Shown here: one piece after another, positions 50,416-63,239 of the stretch | Position numbering within the stretch: position 1 is the stretch's first letter | How the letters are laid out: each line of letters starts with the position of its first letter | NCBI GenBank assembly: GCA_945910005.1 | Contig: CAMDTW010000512.1 | Coordinates: 1 to 64,000, forward strand | DNA: 64,000 nucleotides | From: Isoperla grammatica | Taxonomy: Eukaryota > Arthropoda > Insecta > Plecoptera > Perlodidae | Reading direction: 5' to 3' | The notes under the pieces: generated by a model | Databases searched by the model: none | Told to the model about the DNA's origin: nothing | The model's input: the letters and a program-made list of their open reading frames with translations, nothing else | Program-made: the position numbers and the translations under genes

Positions 50416-53400
50416 TACGTCATGAATGTTACCATTAGGGTGCGCGCGCACAAAGGAAGCTGTTGCCAGCGCTGAACTACGTCATGAATGTTGCCATTAG
50501 GGTGCGCGCGCACAAAGGAAGCTGGCTGCCAGCGCTGAACTACGTCATGAATGTTACCATTAGGGTGCGCGCGCACAAAGGAAGCTGTTGCCAGCGCTGA
50601 ACTACGTCATGAATGTTACCATTAGGGTGCGCGCGCACAAAGGAAGCTGGCTGCCAGCGCTGAACTACGTCATGAATGTTACCATTAGGGTGCGCGCGCA
50701 CAAAGGAAGCTGGCTGCCAGCGCTGAACTACGTCATGAATGTTACCATTAGGGTGCGCGCGCACAAAGGAAGCTGGCTGCCAGCGCTGAACTACGTCATG
50801 AATGTTACCATTAGGGTGCGCGCGCACAAAGGAAGCTGCTGCCAGCGCTGAACTACGTCATGAATGTTACCATTAGGGTGCGCGCGCACAAAGGAAGCTG
50901 TTGCCAGCGCTGAACTACGTCATGAATGTTACCATTAGGGTGCGCGCGCACAAAGGAAGCTGTTGCCAGCGCTGAACTACGTCATGAATGTTACCATTAG
51001 GGTGCGCGCGCACAAAGGAAGCTGGCTGCCAGCGCTGAACTACGTCATGAATGTTACCATTAGGGTGCGCGCGCACAAAGGAAGCTGGCTGCCAGCGCTG
51101 AACTACGGCATGAATGTTACCATTAGGGTGCGCGCGCACAAAGGCAGCTGTTGCCAGCGCTGAACTACGTCATGAATGTTACCATTAGGGTGCGCGCGCA
51201 CAAAGGAAGCTGGCTGCCAGCGCTGAACTACGTCATTAATGTTACCATTAGGGTGCGCGCGCACTAAGGAAGCTGGCTGCCAGCGCTGAACTACGTCATT
51301 GTTGTTACCATTAGGGTGCGCGCGCACAAAGGAAGCTGTTGCCAGCGCTGAACTACGTCATGAATGTTACCATTAGGGTGCGCGCGCACAAAGGAAGCTG
51401 GCTGCCAGCGCTGAACTACGTCATGAATGTTACCATTAGAGTGCGCGCGCACAAAGGAAGCCGCTGCCAGCGCTGAACTACGTCATGAATGTTACCATTA
51501 GGGTGCGCGCGCACAAAGGAAGCTGTTGCCAGCGCTGAACTACGTCATGAATGTTACCATTAGGGTGCGCGCGCACAAAGGCAGCTGTCTGCCAGCGCTG
51601 AACTACGTCATGAATGTTACCATTAGGGTGCGCGCGCACAAAGGAAGCTGTCTGCCAACGCTGAACTACGTCATGAATGTTACCATTAGGGTGCGCGCGC
51701 ACAAAGGAAGCTGGCTGCCAGCGCTGAACTACGTCATGAATGTTACCATTAGGGTGCGCGCGCACAAAGGAAGCTGTCTGCCAGCGCTGAACTACGTCAT
51801 GAATGTTACCATTAGGGTGCGCGCGCACAAAGGAAGCTGGCTGCCAGCGCTGAACTACGTCATGAATGTCACCATTAGGGTGCGCGCGCACAAAGGAAGC
51901 TGTCTGCCAGCGCTGAACTACGTCATGAATGTCACCATTAGGGTGCGCGCGCACAAAGGAAGCTGTCTGCCAGCGCTGAACTACGTCATGAATGTTACCA
52001 TTAGGGTGCGCGCGCACAAAGGAAGCTGTCTGCCAGCGCTGAACTACGTCATGAATGTTACCATTAGGGTGCGCGCGCACAAAGGAAGCTGGCTGCCAGC
52101 GCTGAACTACGTCATGAATGTTACCATTAGGGTGCGCGCGCACAAAGGAAGCTGTCTGCCAGCGCTGAACTACGTCATGAATGTTACCATTAGGGTGCGC
52201 GCGCACAAAGGAAGCTGGCTGCCAGCGCTGAACTACGTCATGAATGTCACCATTAGGGTGCGCGCGCACAAAGGAAGCTGTCTGCCAGCGCTGAACTACG
52301 TCATGAATGTCACCATTAGGGTGCGCGCGCACAAAGGAAGCTGTCTGCCAGCGCTGAACTACGTCATGAATGTTACCATTAGGGTGCGCGCGCACAAAGG
52401 AAGCTGGCTGCAAGCGCTGAACTACGTCATGAATGTCACCATTAGGGTGCGCGCGCACAAAGGAAGCTGTCTGCCAGCGCTGAACTACGTCATGAATGTT
52501 ACCATTAGGGTGCGCGCACAAAGGAAGCTGTTGCCAGCGCTGAACTACGTCATGAATGTTACCATTAGGGTGCGCGCGCACAAAGGAAGCTGGCTGCCAG
52601 CGCTGAACTACGTCATGAATGTTACCATTAGGGTGCGCGCGCACAAAGGAAGCTGGCTGCCAGCGCTGAACTACGTCATGAATGTTACCATTAGGGTGCG
52701 CGCGCACAAAGGAAGCTGGCTGCCAGCGCTGAACTACGTCATGAATGTTACCATTAGGGTGCGCGCGCACAAAGGAAGCTGGCTGCCAGCGCTGAACTAC
52801 GTCATGAATGTTACCATTAGGGTGCGCGCGCACAAAGGAAGCTGGCTGCCAGCGCTGAACTACGTCATGAATGTTACCATTAGGGTGCGCGCGCACAAAG
52901 GAAGCTGGCTGCCAGCGCTGAACTACGTCATGAATGTTACCATTAGGGTGCGCGCGCACAAAGGAAGCTATCTGCCAGCGCTGAACTACGTCATGAATGT
53001 TACCATTAGGGTGCGCGCGCACAAAGGAAGCTGGCTGCCAGCGCTGAACTACGTCATGAATGTTACCATTAGGGTGCGCGCGCACAAAGGAAGCTATCTG
53101 CCAGCGCTGAACTACGTCATGAATGTTACCATTAGGGTGCGCGCGCACAAAGGAAGCTGTTGCCAGCGCTGAACTACGTCATGAATGTTACCATTAGGGT
53201 GCGCGCGCACAAAGGACGCTGTCTGCCAGCGCTGAACTACGTCATGAATGTTACCATTAGGGTGCGCGCGCACAAAGGAAGCTGTCTGCCAGCGCTGAAC
53301 TACGTCATGAATGTTACCATTAGGGTGCGCGCGCACAAAGGACGCTGTCTGCCAGCGCTGAACTACGTCATGAATGTTACCATTAGGGTGCGCGCGCACA

Positions 53401-56400
53401 AAGGAAGCTGTTGCCAGCGCTGAACTACGTCATGAATGTTACCATTAGGGTGCGCGCGCACAAAGGAAGCTGGCTGCCAGCGCTGAACTACGTCATGAAT
53501 GTTACCATTAGGGTGCGCGCGCACAAAGGAAGCTGTCTGCCAGCGCTGAACTACGTCATGAATGTTACCATTAGGGTGCGCGCGCACTAAGGAAGCTCGC
53601 TGCCAGCGCTGAACTACGTCATGAATGTTACCATTAGGGTGCGCGCGCACTAAGGAAGCTCGCTGCCAGCGCTGAACTACGTCATTAATGTTACCATTAG
53701 GGTGCGCGCGCACAAAGGAAGCTATCTGCCAGCGCTGAACTACGTCATGAATGTTACCATTAGGGTGCGCGCGCACAAAGGAAGCTGGCTGCCAGCGCTG
53801 AACTACGTCATGAATGTTACCATTAGGGTGCGCGCGCACAAAGGAAGCTATCTGCCAGCGCTGAACTACGTCATGAATGTTACCATTAGGGTGCGCGCGC
53901 ACAAAGGAAGCTGGCTGCCAGCGCTGAACTACGTCATGAATGTTACCATTAGAGTGCGCGCGCACAAAGGAAGCTGGCTGCCAGCGCTGAACTACGTCAT
54001 GAATGTTACCATTAGGGTGCGCGCGCACAAAGGAAGCTGGCTGCCAGCGCTGAACTACGTCATGAATGTTACCATTAGGGTGCGCGCGCACAAAGGAAGC
54101 TGGCTGCCAGCGCTGAACTACGTCATGAATGTTACCATTAGGGTGCGCGCGCACAAAGGAAGCTGGCTGCCAGCGCTGAACTACGTCATGAATGTTACCA
54201 TTAGGGTGCGCGCGCACAAAGGAAGCTGGTTGCCTGCGCTGAACTACGTCATGAATGTTGCCAGTAGGGTGCGCGCGCACAAAGGAAGCTGGTTGCCAGC
54301 GCTGAACTACGTCATGAATGTCACCATTAGGGTGCGCGCGCACAAAGGAAGCTGCTGCCAGCGCTGAACTACGTCATGAATGTTACCATTAGGGTGCGCG
54401 CGCACAAAGGAAGCTGGTTGCCAGCGCTGAACTACGTCATGAATGTCACCATTAGGGTGCGCGCGCACAAAGGAAGCTGCTGCCAGCGCTGAACTACGTC
54501 ATGAATGTTACCATTAGGGTGCGCGCGCACAAAGGAAGCTGGCTGCCAGCGCTGAACTACGTCATGAATGTTACCATTAGGGTGCGCGCGCACAAAGGAA
54601 GCTGGCTGCCAGCGCTGAACTACGTCATGAATGTTGCCAGTAGGGTGCGCGCGCACAAAATAAGCTGGCTGCCAGCGCTGAACTACGTCATGAATGTTAC
54701 CATTAGGGTGCGCGCGCACAAAGGAAGCTATCTGCCAGCGCTGAACTACGTCATGAATGTTACCATTAGGGTGCGCGCGCACAAAGGAAGCTGGCTGCCA
54801 GCGCTGAACTACGTCATAAATGTTACCATTAGGGTGCGCGCGCACAAAGGAAGCTGGCTGCCAGCGCTGAACTACGTCATGAATGTTACCATTAGAGTGC
54901 GCGCGCACAAAGGAAGCTGTCTGCCAGCGCTGAACTACGTCATGAATGTTACCATTAGGGTGCGCGCGCACAAAGGAAGCTGGCTGCCAGCGCTGAACTA
55001 CGTCATGAATGTCACCATTAGGGTGCGCGCACAAAGGAAGCTGTCTGCCAGCGCTGAACTACGTCATGAATGTTACCATTAGGGTGCGCGCACAAAGGAA
55101 GCTGGCTGCCAGCGCTGAACTACGTCATGAATGTCACCATTAGGGTGCGCGCACAAAGGAAGCTGTCTGCCAGCGCTGAACTACGTCATGAATGTCACCA
55201 TTAGGGTGCGCGCGCACAAAGGAAGCTGTCTGCCAGCGCTGAGCTACGTCATGAATGTTACCATTAGGGTGCGCGCGCACAAAGGCAGCTGGCTGCCAGC
55301 GCTGAACTACGTCATGAATGTCACCATTAGGGTGCGCGCACAAAGGAAGCTGGCTGCCAGCGCTGAACTACGTCATGAATGTTACCATTAGGGTGCGCGC
55401 GCACAAAGGAAGCTGGCTGCCAGCGCTGAACTACGTCATGAATGTCACCATTAGGGTGCGCGCGCACAAAGGAAGCTGGCTGCCAGCGCTGAACTACGTC
55501 ATGAATGTTACCATTAGGGTGCGCGCGCACAAAGGAAGCTGGCTGCCAGCGCTGAACTACGTCATGAATGTCACCATTAGGGTGCGCGCGCACAAAGGAA
55601 GCTGGCTGCCAGCGCTGAACTACGTCATGAATGTTACCATTAGGGTGCGCGCGCACAAAGGAAGCTGGCTGCCAGCGCTGAACTACGTCATGAATGTTAC
55701 CATTAGGGTGCGCGCGCACAAAGGAAGCTGGCTGCCAGCGCTGAACTACGTCATGAATGTTACCATTAGGGTGCGCGCGCACAAAGGAAGCTGGCTGCCA
55801 GCGCTGAACTACGTCATGAATGTTACCATTAGGGTGCGCGCGCACAAAGGAAGCTGGCTGCCAGCGCTGAACTACGTCATGAATGTTACCATTAGGGTGC
55901 GCGCGCACAAAGGAAGCTGGCTGCCAGCGCTGAACTACGTCATGAATGTTGCCAGTAGGGTGCGCGCGCACAAAATAAGCTGTCTGCCAGCGCTGAACTA
56001 CGTCATGAATGTAACCATTAGGGTGCGCGCGCACAAAGGAAGCTGGCTGCCAGCGCTGAACTACGTCATGAATGTTACCATTAGGGTGCGCGCGCACAAA
56101 GGAAGCTGGCTGCCAGCGCTGAACTACGTCATGAATGTTACCATTAGGGCGCGCGCACAAAGGAAGCTGTCTGCCAGCGCTGAACTACGTCATGAATGTT
56201 ACCATTAGGGTGCGCGCGCACAAAGGAAGCTGGCTGCCAGCGCTGAACTACGTCATGAATGTTACCATTAGGGTGCGCGCGCACAAAGGAAGCTATCTGC
56301 CAGCGCTGAACTACGTCATGAATGTCACCATTAGGGTGCGCGCGCACAAAGGAAGCTGGCTGCCAGCGCTGAACTACGTCATGAATGTTACCATTAGGGT

Positions 56401-59400
56401 GCGCGCGCACAAAGGAAGCTGGCTGCCAGCGCTGAGCTACGTCATGAATGTTACCATTAGGGTGCGCGCGCACAAAGGAAGCTGGCTGCCAGCGCTGAAC
56501 TACGTCATGAATGTTACCATTAGGGTGCGCGCGCACAAAGGAAGCTGTTGCCAGCGCTGAACTACGTCATGAATGTTACCATTAGGGTGCGCGCGCACAA
56601 AGGAAGCTGGCTGCCAGCGCTGAACTACGTCATGAATGTCACCATTAGGGTGCGCGCGCACAAAGGAAGCTGGCTGCCAGCGCTGAACTACGTCATGAAT
56701 GTCACCATTAGGGTGCGCGCGCACAAAGGAAGCTGGCTGCCAGCGCTGAACTACGTCATGAATGTTACCATTAGGGTGCGCGCGCACAAAGGAAGCTGGC
56801 TGCCAGCGCTGAACTACGTCATGAATGTCACCATTAGGGTGCGCGCGCACAAAGGAAGCTGTCTGCCAGCGCTGAACTACGTCATGAATGTTACCATTAG
56901 GGTGCGCGCGCACAAAGGAAGCTGGCTGCCAGCGCTGAACTACGTCATGAATGTCACCATTAGGGTGCGCGCGCACAAAGGAAGCTGGCTGCCAGCGCTG
57001 AACTACGTCATGAATGTCACCATTAGGGTGCGCGCGCACAAAGGAAGCTGGCTGCCAGCGCTGAACTACGTCATGAATGTCACCATTAGGGTGCGCGCGC
57101 ACAAAGGAAGCTGGCTGCCAGCGCTGAACTACGTCATGAATGTTACCATTAGGGTGCGCGCGCACAAAGGAAGCTGTCTGCCAGCGCTGAACTACGTCAT
57201 GAATGTTACCATTAGGGTGCGCGCGCACAAAGGAAGCTGTCTGCCAGCGCTGAACTACGTCATGAATGTTACCATTAGGGTGCGCGCGCACAAAGGAAGC
57301 TGGCTGCCAGCGCTGAACTACGTCATGAATGTTACCATTAGGGTGCGCGCGCACAAAGGAAGCTGGCTGCCAGCGCTGAACTACGTCATGAATGTCACCA
57401 TTAGGGTGCGCGCGCACAAAGGAAGCTGTCTGCCAGCGCTGAACTACGTCATGAATGTTACCATTAGGGTGCGCGCGCACAAAGGAAGCTGTCTGCCAGC
57501 GCTGAACTACGTCATGAATGTTACCATTAGGGCGCGCGCACAAAGGAAGCTGTCTGCCAGCGCTGAACTACGTCATGAATGTTACCATTAGGGTGCGCGC
57601 GCACAAAGGAAGCTGGCTGCCAGCGCTGAACTACGTCATGAATGTTACCATTAGGGTGCGCGCGCAAAAAGGAAGCTGGCTGCCAGCGCTGAACTACGTC
57701 ATGAATGTCACCATTAGGGTGCGCGCGCACAAAGGAAGCTGTTGCCAGCGCTGAACTACGTCATGAATGTTACCATTAGGGTGCGCGCGCACAAAGGAAG
57801 CTGGCTGCCAGCGCTGAACTACGTCATGAATGTTACCATTAGGGTGCGCGCGCACAAAGGAAGCTGTTGCCAGCGCTGAACTACGTCATGAATGTTACCA
57901 TTAGGGTGCGCGCGCACAAAGGAAGCTGGCTGCCAGCGCTGAACTACGTCATGAATGTTACCATTTGGGTGCGCGCGCACAAAGGAAGCTGGCTGCCAGC
58001 GCTGAACTACGTCATGAATGTTACCATTAGGGTGCGCGCGCACATAGGAAGCTGGCTGCCAGCGCTGAACTACGTCATGAATGTTACCATTAGGGTGCGC
58101 GCGCACAAAGGAAGCTGGCTGCCAGCGCTGAACTACGTCATGAATGTCACCATTAGGGTGCGCGCGCACAAAGGAAGCTGCTGCCAGCGCTGAACTACGT
58201 CATGAATGTTACCATTAGGGTGCGCGCACAAAGGAAGCTGTCTGCCAGCGCTGAACTACGTCATGAATGTTACCATTAGGGTGCGCGCGCACAAAGGAAG
58301 CTGTCTGCCAGCGCTGAACTACGTCATGAATGTTACCATTAGGGTGCGCGCGCACAAAGGAAGCTGCTGCCAGCGCTGAACTACGTCATGAATGTTACCA
58401 TTAGGGTGCGCGCGCACAAAGGAAGCTGTTGCCAGCGCTGAACTACGTCATGAATGTTACCATTAGGGTGCGCGCGCACAAAGGAAGCTGGCTGCCAGCG
58501 CTGAACTACGTCATGAATGTTACCATTAGGGTGCGCGCGCACAAAGGAAGTTGTCTGCCAGCGCTGAACTACGTCATGAATGTTACCATTAGGGTGCGCG
58601 CGCACAAAGGAAGCTGTCTGCCAGCGCTGAACTACGTCATGAATGTTGCCAGTAGGGTGCGCGCGCACAAAGGAAGCTGGCTGCCAGCGCTGAACTACGT
58701 CATGAATGTTACCATTAGAGTGCGCGCGCACAAAGGAAGCTGCTGCCAGCGCTGAACTACGTCATGAATGTTACCATTAGGGTGCGCGCGCACAAAGGAA
58801 GCAGCTGCCAGCGCTGAACTACGTCATGAATGTCACCATTAGGGTGCGCGCGCACAAAGGAAGCTGTCTGCCAGCGCTGAACTACGTCATGAATGTTACC
58901 ATTAGGGTGCGCGCGCACAAAGGAAGCTGTTGCCAGCGCTGAACTACGTCATGAATGTCACCATTAGGGTGCGCGCGCACAAAGGCAGCTGTTGCCAGCG
59001 CTGAACTACGTCATGAATGTCACCATTAGGGTGCGCGCGCACAAAGGAAGCTCGCTGCCAGCGCTGAACTACGTCATGAATGTTACCATTAGGGTGCGCG
59101 CGCACAAAGGAAGCTGTTGCCAGCGCTGAACTACGTCATGAATGTCACCATTAGGGTGCGCGCGCACAAAGGCAGCTGTTGCCAGCGCTGAACTACGTCA
59201 TGAATGTCACCATTAGGGTGCGCGCGCACAAAGGAAGCTGGCTGCCAGCGCTGAACTACGTCATGAATGTTACCATTAGGGTGCGCGCGCACAAAGGAAG
59301 CTGGCTGCCAGCGCTGAACTACGTCATGAATGTTACCATTAGGGTGCGCGCGCACAAAGGAAGCAGCTGCCAGCGCTGAACTACGTCATGAATGTTACCA

Positions 59401-62029
59401 TTAGGGTGCGCGCGCACAAAGGAAGCTGGCTGCCAGCGCTGAACTACGTCATGAATGTTACCATTAGGGTGCGCGCGCACAAAGGAAGCTGGCTGCCAGC
59501 GCTGAACTACGTCATGAATGTTACCATTAGGGTGCGCGCGCACAAAGGAAGCTGGCTGCCAGCGCTGAACTACGTCATGAATGTTACCATTAGGGTGCGC
59601 GCGCACAAAGGAAGCTGGCTGCCAGCGCTGAACTACGTCATGAATGTTACCATTAGGGTGCGCGCGCACAAAGGCAGCTGGCTGCCAGCGCTGAACTACG
59701 TCATGAATGTTACCATTAGGGTGCGCGCGCACAAAGGAAGCTGCTGCCAGCGCTGAACTACGTCATGAATGTTACCATTAGGGTGCGCGCGCACAAAGGA
59801 AGCTGCTGCCAGCGCTGAACTACGTCATGAATGTTACCATTAGGGTGCGCGCGCACAAAGGAAGCTGCTGCCAGCGCTGAACTACGTCATGAATGTTACC
59901 ATTAGGGTGCGCGCGCACAAAGGAAGCTGTTGCCAGCGCTGAACTACGTCATGAATGTTACCATTAGGGTGCGCGCGCACAAAGGAAGCTGCTGCCAGCG
60001 CTGAACTACGTCATGAATGTTACCATTAGGGTGCGCGCGCACAAAGGAAGCTGCTGCCAGCGCTGAACTACGTCATGAATGTTACCATTAGGGTGCGCGC
60101 GCACAAAGGAAGCTGTTGCCAGCGCTGAACTACGTCATGAATGTTACCATTAGGGTGCGCGCGCACAAAGGAAGCTGCTGCCAGCGCTGAACTACGTCAT
60201 GAATGTTACCATTAGGGTGCGCGCGCACAAAGGAAGCTGTCTGCCAACGCTGAACTACGTCATGAATGTTACCATTAGGGTGCGCGCGCACAAAGGAAGC
60301 TGGCTGCCAGCGCTGAACTACGTCATGAATGTTACCATTAGGGTACGCGCGCACAAAGGAAGCTGTCTGCCAGCGCTGAACTACGTCATGAATGTTACCA
60401 TTAGGGTGCGCGCGCACAAAGGAAGCCTGCTGCCAGCGCTGAACTACGTCATGAATGTTACCATTAGGGTGCGCGCGCACAAAGGAAGCTGCTGCCAGCG
60501 CTGAACTACGTCATGAATGTTACCATTAGGGTGCGCGCGCACAAAGGAAGCTGGCTGCCAGCGCTGAACTACGTCATGAATGTTACCATTAGGGTGCGCG
60601 CGCACAAAGGAAGCTGGCTGCCAGCGCTGAACTACGTCATGAATGTTACCATTAGGGTACGCGCGCACAAAGGAAGCTGTCTGCCAGCGCTGAACTACGT
60701 CATGAATGTTACCATTAGGGTGCGCGCGCACAAAGGAAGCCTGCTGCCAGCGCTGAACTACGTCATGAATGTTACCATTAGGGTGCGCGCGCACAAAGGA
60801 AGCTGGCTGCCAGCGCTGAACTACGTCATGAATGTTACCATTAGGGTGCGCGCGCACAAAGGAAGCTGGCTGCCAGCGCTGAACTACGTCATGAATGTTA
60901 CCATTAGGGTACGCGCGCACAAAGGAAGCTGTCTGCCAGCGCTGAACTACGTCATGAATGTTACCATTAGGGTGCGCGCGCACAAAGGAAGCTGGCTGCC
61001 AGCGCTGAACTACGTCATGAATGTTACCATTAGGGTACGCGCGCACAAAGGAAGCTGTCTGCCAGCGCTGAACTACGTCATGAATGTTACCATTAGGGTG
61101 CGCGCGCACAAAGGAAGCCTGCTGCCAGCGCTGAACTACGTCATGAATGTTACCATTAGGGTGCGCGCGCACAAAGGAAGCTGTCTGCCAACGCTGAACT
61201 ACGTCATGAATGTTACCATTAGGGTGCGCGCGCACAAAGGAAGCTGGCTGCCAGCGCTGAACTACGTCATGAATGTTACCATTAGGGTGCGCGCGCACAA
61301 AGGAAGCTGTCTGCCAGCGCTGAACTACGTCATGAATGTTACCATTAGGGTGCGCGCGCACAAAGGAAGCTGGCTGCCAGCGCTGAACTACGTCATGAAT
61401 GTTACCATTAGGGTGCGCGCGCACAAAGGAAGCTGTTGCCAGCGCTGAACTACGTCATGAATGTTACCATTAGGGTGCGCGCGCACAAAGGAAGCTGTCT
61501 GCCAGCGCTGAACTACGTCATGAATGTTACCATTAGGGTGCGCGCGCACAAAGGAAGCTGGCTGCCAGCGCTGAACTACGTCATGAATGTTACCATTAGG
61601 GTGCGCGCGCACAAAGGAAGCTGTTGCCAGCGCTGAACTACGTCATGAATGTTACCATTAGGGTGCGCGCGCACAAAGGAAGCTGTCTGCCAGCGCTGAA
61701 CTACGTCATGAATGTTACCATTAGGGTGCGCGCGCACAAAGGAAGCTGGCTGCCAGCGCTGAACTACGTCATGAATGTTACCATTAGGACGCGCGCGCAC
61801 AAAGGAAGCTGTCTGCCAGCACTGAACTACGTCATGAATGTTACCATTAGGGTGCGCGCGCACAAAGGAAGCTGTCTGCCAGTGCTGAACTACGTCATGA
61901 ATGTTACCATTAGGGTGCGCGCGCACAAAGGAAGCTGTCTGCCAGCGCTGAACTACGTCATGAATGTTACCATTAGGGTGCGCGCGCACAAAGGAAGCTG
62001 GCTGCCAGCGCTGAACTACGTCATGAATA

Positions 62030-62334
62030 TACTAGTCCCAACGAAACTATTCGTAAACGGGTACCCGTAAAGTCGACCTGCAGAAACTCGACAGTAGATA
62101 ACCCCCTAACCGGTGTATTGATAGCGCGTTATCTTATCACCTTTACCGACAAAGGTATAACCCAACAGTGGATGACCCCCTAACCCGTGTACTGATAGCG
62201 CGTTATCTTATCGCCTTTGCCGCCAAAAGTATCGCGCCTACTGTTCGAGTTTCTGCACCAGAGATAGATAGCGGCTTCCTTTTACTTCCGTGTAGATGAG
62301 TACCTGCAGGTTGACATTCTGCGTTCCCTTCAAA
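62030..62334. other. Right flank of the minisatellite with a 74-bp tandem pair
   Basis: The first 30 bases (ATATACTAGTCCCAACGAA) resemble 63,210-63,236 (ATATACTAATCCTAACGAA), so the array abuts sequence duplicated 1.2 kb away. The rest of this interval is absent from that second copy. Confidence 0.5.
62097..62244 (+). repeat. Tandem duplication of 74 bp, two copies
   Basis: The copies at 62,097-62,170 and 62,171-62,244 share ACCCCCTAAC-CGTGTA-TGATAGCGCGTTATCTTATC and CCTTT-CCG-CAAA-GTAT. They are moderately diverged. Confidence 0.85.
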
Positions 62335-62631
62335 AACCGATCTTAGGTCATTGTCTACTGCCCCTTTCAACCGCGCTAATTTAAAGAAAATCAACATACT
62401 CGTATACCTAGTGTTCTTTCACACATTCGTAAATGCATTATTCGGCTTAGTCGAGTGCACAGGCGGTTTGGCCACACCTACCGTTACAGGTAACCAACAG
62501 AGGGTCTTAAATTATCTCCAATGGACACTTTTAGATTAAATGGTAGGAATTAGCGAGGTACAAAACTAAGTTGTCACCTTGGATTCGGCTGTGTCGTAAG
62601 CATCAGAAAACTTTCGTTGGTACAACAATAC
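62335..62631 (+). repeat. Flanking duplication, copy 1
   Basis: It matches 63,240-63,530 in direct orientation through CCCTTTCAACCGCGC, GTTCTTTCACACATTCGTAA, CAATGGACACTTTTAGATTA and GTGTCGTAAGCATCAGAA. Frames within it match nothing I recognise. Confidence 0.85.
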
Positions 62632-63060
62632 ATTACTTTACTTCATTGTAATTAAAGCCAGCGTAGGGCCTAATGCCCTCTTTAGCCAGATGAGTGATGA
62701 TTGATGAATGATAACGAGGAAGGAAGGAGGGGAAGCCTGGTACCTACACGTGGCCTATACTCCTGTCCTGTCGAAAAGTTCCAAGGGGACCATTGGCTTC
62801 ACGTCCCATCCGAAAGGACGTTGTAGCTTTGACCAGTCATACAGGTTCCTCCACTAACCTGGACTACCGAGCAGTTGAAGAAAAGAATGAAGCTGTTACA
62901 CATGCTTTCGAACCCTACAATCTGCTCTAACCAACGGTAACTAGTGTTTCAGAAGAGAGTGGTCACCCATCCACCTCCTGACCTAGCCCGAGGTTGTTTA
63001 ACTTGGGTGTTGGTATGGGAACCGGCTAAGCGACTGCGGCTTAACCGTTGGCCTACTTCA
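62632..63060 (-). repeat. 5S rRNA-derived SINE, minus strand
   Basis: On the minus strand the head (plus 62,955-63,060) reads AAGTTAAACAACCTCGGGCT and GGATGGGTGACCAC, which closely matches the conserved 3' half of eukaryotic 5S rRNA, with a weaker match over its 5' half. The body continues through GGAACTTTTCGACAGGACAG, CAGGCTTCCCCTCC and GGCTAAAGAGGGCATTA to about 62,632. A 5'-truncated copy is at 500-671. 5S-headed elements (SINE3-type) use the internal pol III promoter of 5S. This is a retroposon, not a working 5S gene, as the head has many substitutions and a long unrelated body. Confidence 0.85.
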
Positions 63061-63239
63061 TGCATGTAACCATGCTTTCAAGGGCAGCTGTGCACAGTAG
63101 AATCAGGTCCCGGCTAACCACCGGTTAACCTGTTTTCCTGCGCCAGTTACCAGCTTTCTTTGTGCAGTGTACACACACCCTACGCCGGCCTCTCTCGATG
63201 TGCCGACATGGATATACTAATCCTAACGAACGTTTTCGC
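63061..63239. other. Spacer before duplication copy 2
   Basis: No supported feature. It includes the 63,207-63,236 stretch that resembles the right edge of the minisatellite. Confidence 0.4.

Larger units (their letters stand above)
39938..62029. repeat. 63-bp minisatellite array, about 22.1 kb, about 350 units
   Basis: Head-to-tail units read GAATGTTACCATTAGGGTGC, then GCGCGCACAAAGGAAGCTGG, then CTGCCAGCGCTGAACTACGT, then CAT. The unit is about 56% GC with five CpGs, against AT-rich flanks. Three length classes exist: 63 bp (CTGGCTGCC or CTGTCTGCC), 62 bp (CTGCTGCC or CTGTTGCC) and 61 bp (one GC lost from the GTGCGCGCGCAC run). Standard 63-bp units contain GTGCGCGCGCAC (self-complementary, purine-pyrimidine alternating), CAGCGCTG, CRE-like TACGTCAT and one TTAGGG. 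The edges are abrupt: the first unit is slightly degenerate (GGGTGTGCGCGC) and the last stops inside GTCATGAA. No unrelated insertion interrupts the array. Confidence 0.98.

Noticed and set aside
39938..62029. Telomeric or interstitial telomere array because of TTAGGG in each unit
   Set aside because: Only one hexamer occurs per 63 bp, never in tandem; chance inclusion is more likely.
39991..62070. Long repeat proteins in the minisatellite (up to 1,124 residues)
   Set aside because: Both strands are open over the same DNA, frames break at every 62- or 61-bp unit, and no exon or start context lies outside the array.
62955..63060. Functional 5S rRNA gene
   Set aside because: There are many substitutions, no terminator T-run at the expected end, and a repeated SINE body follows.
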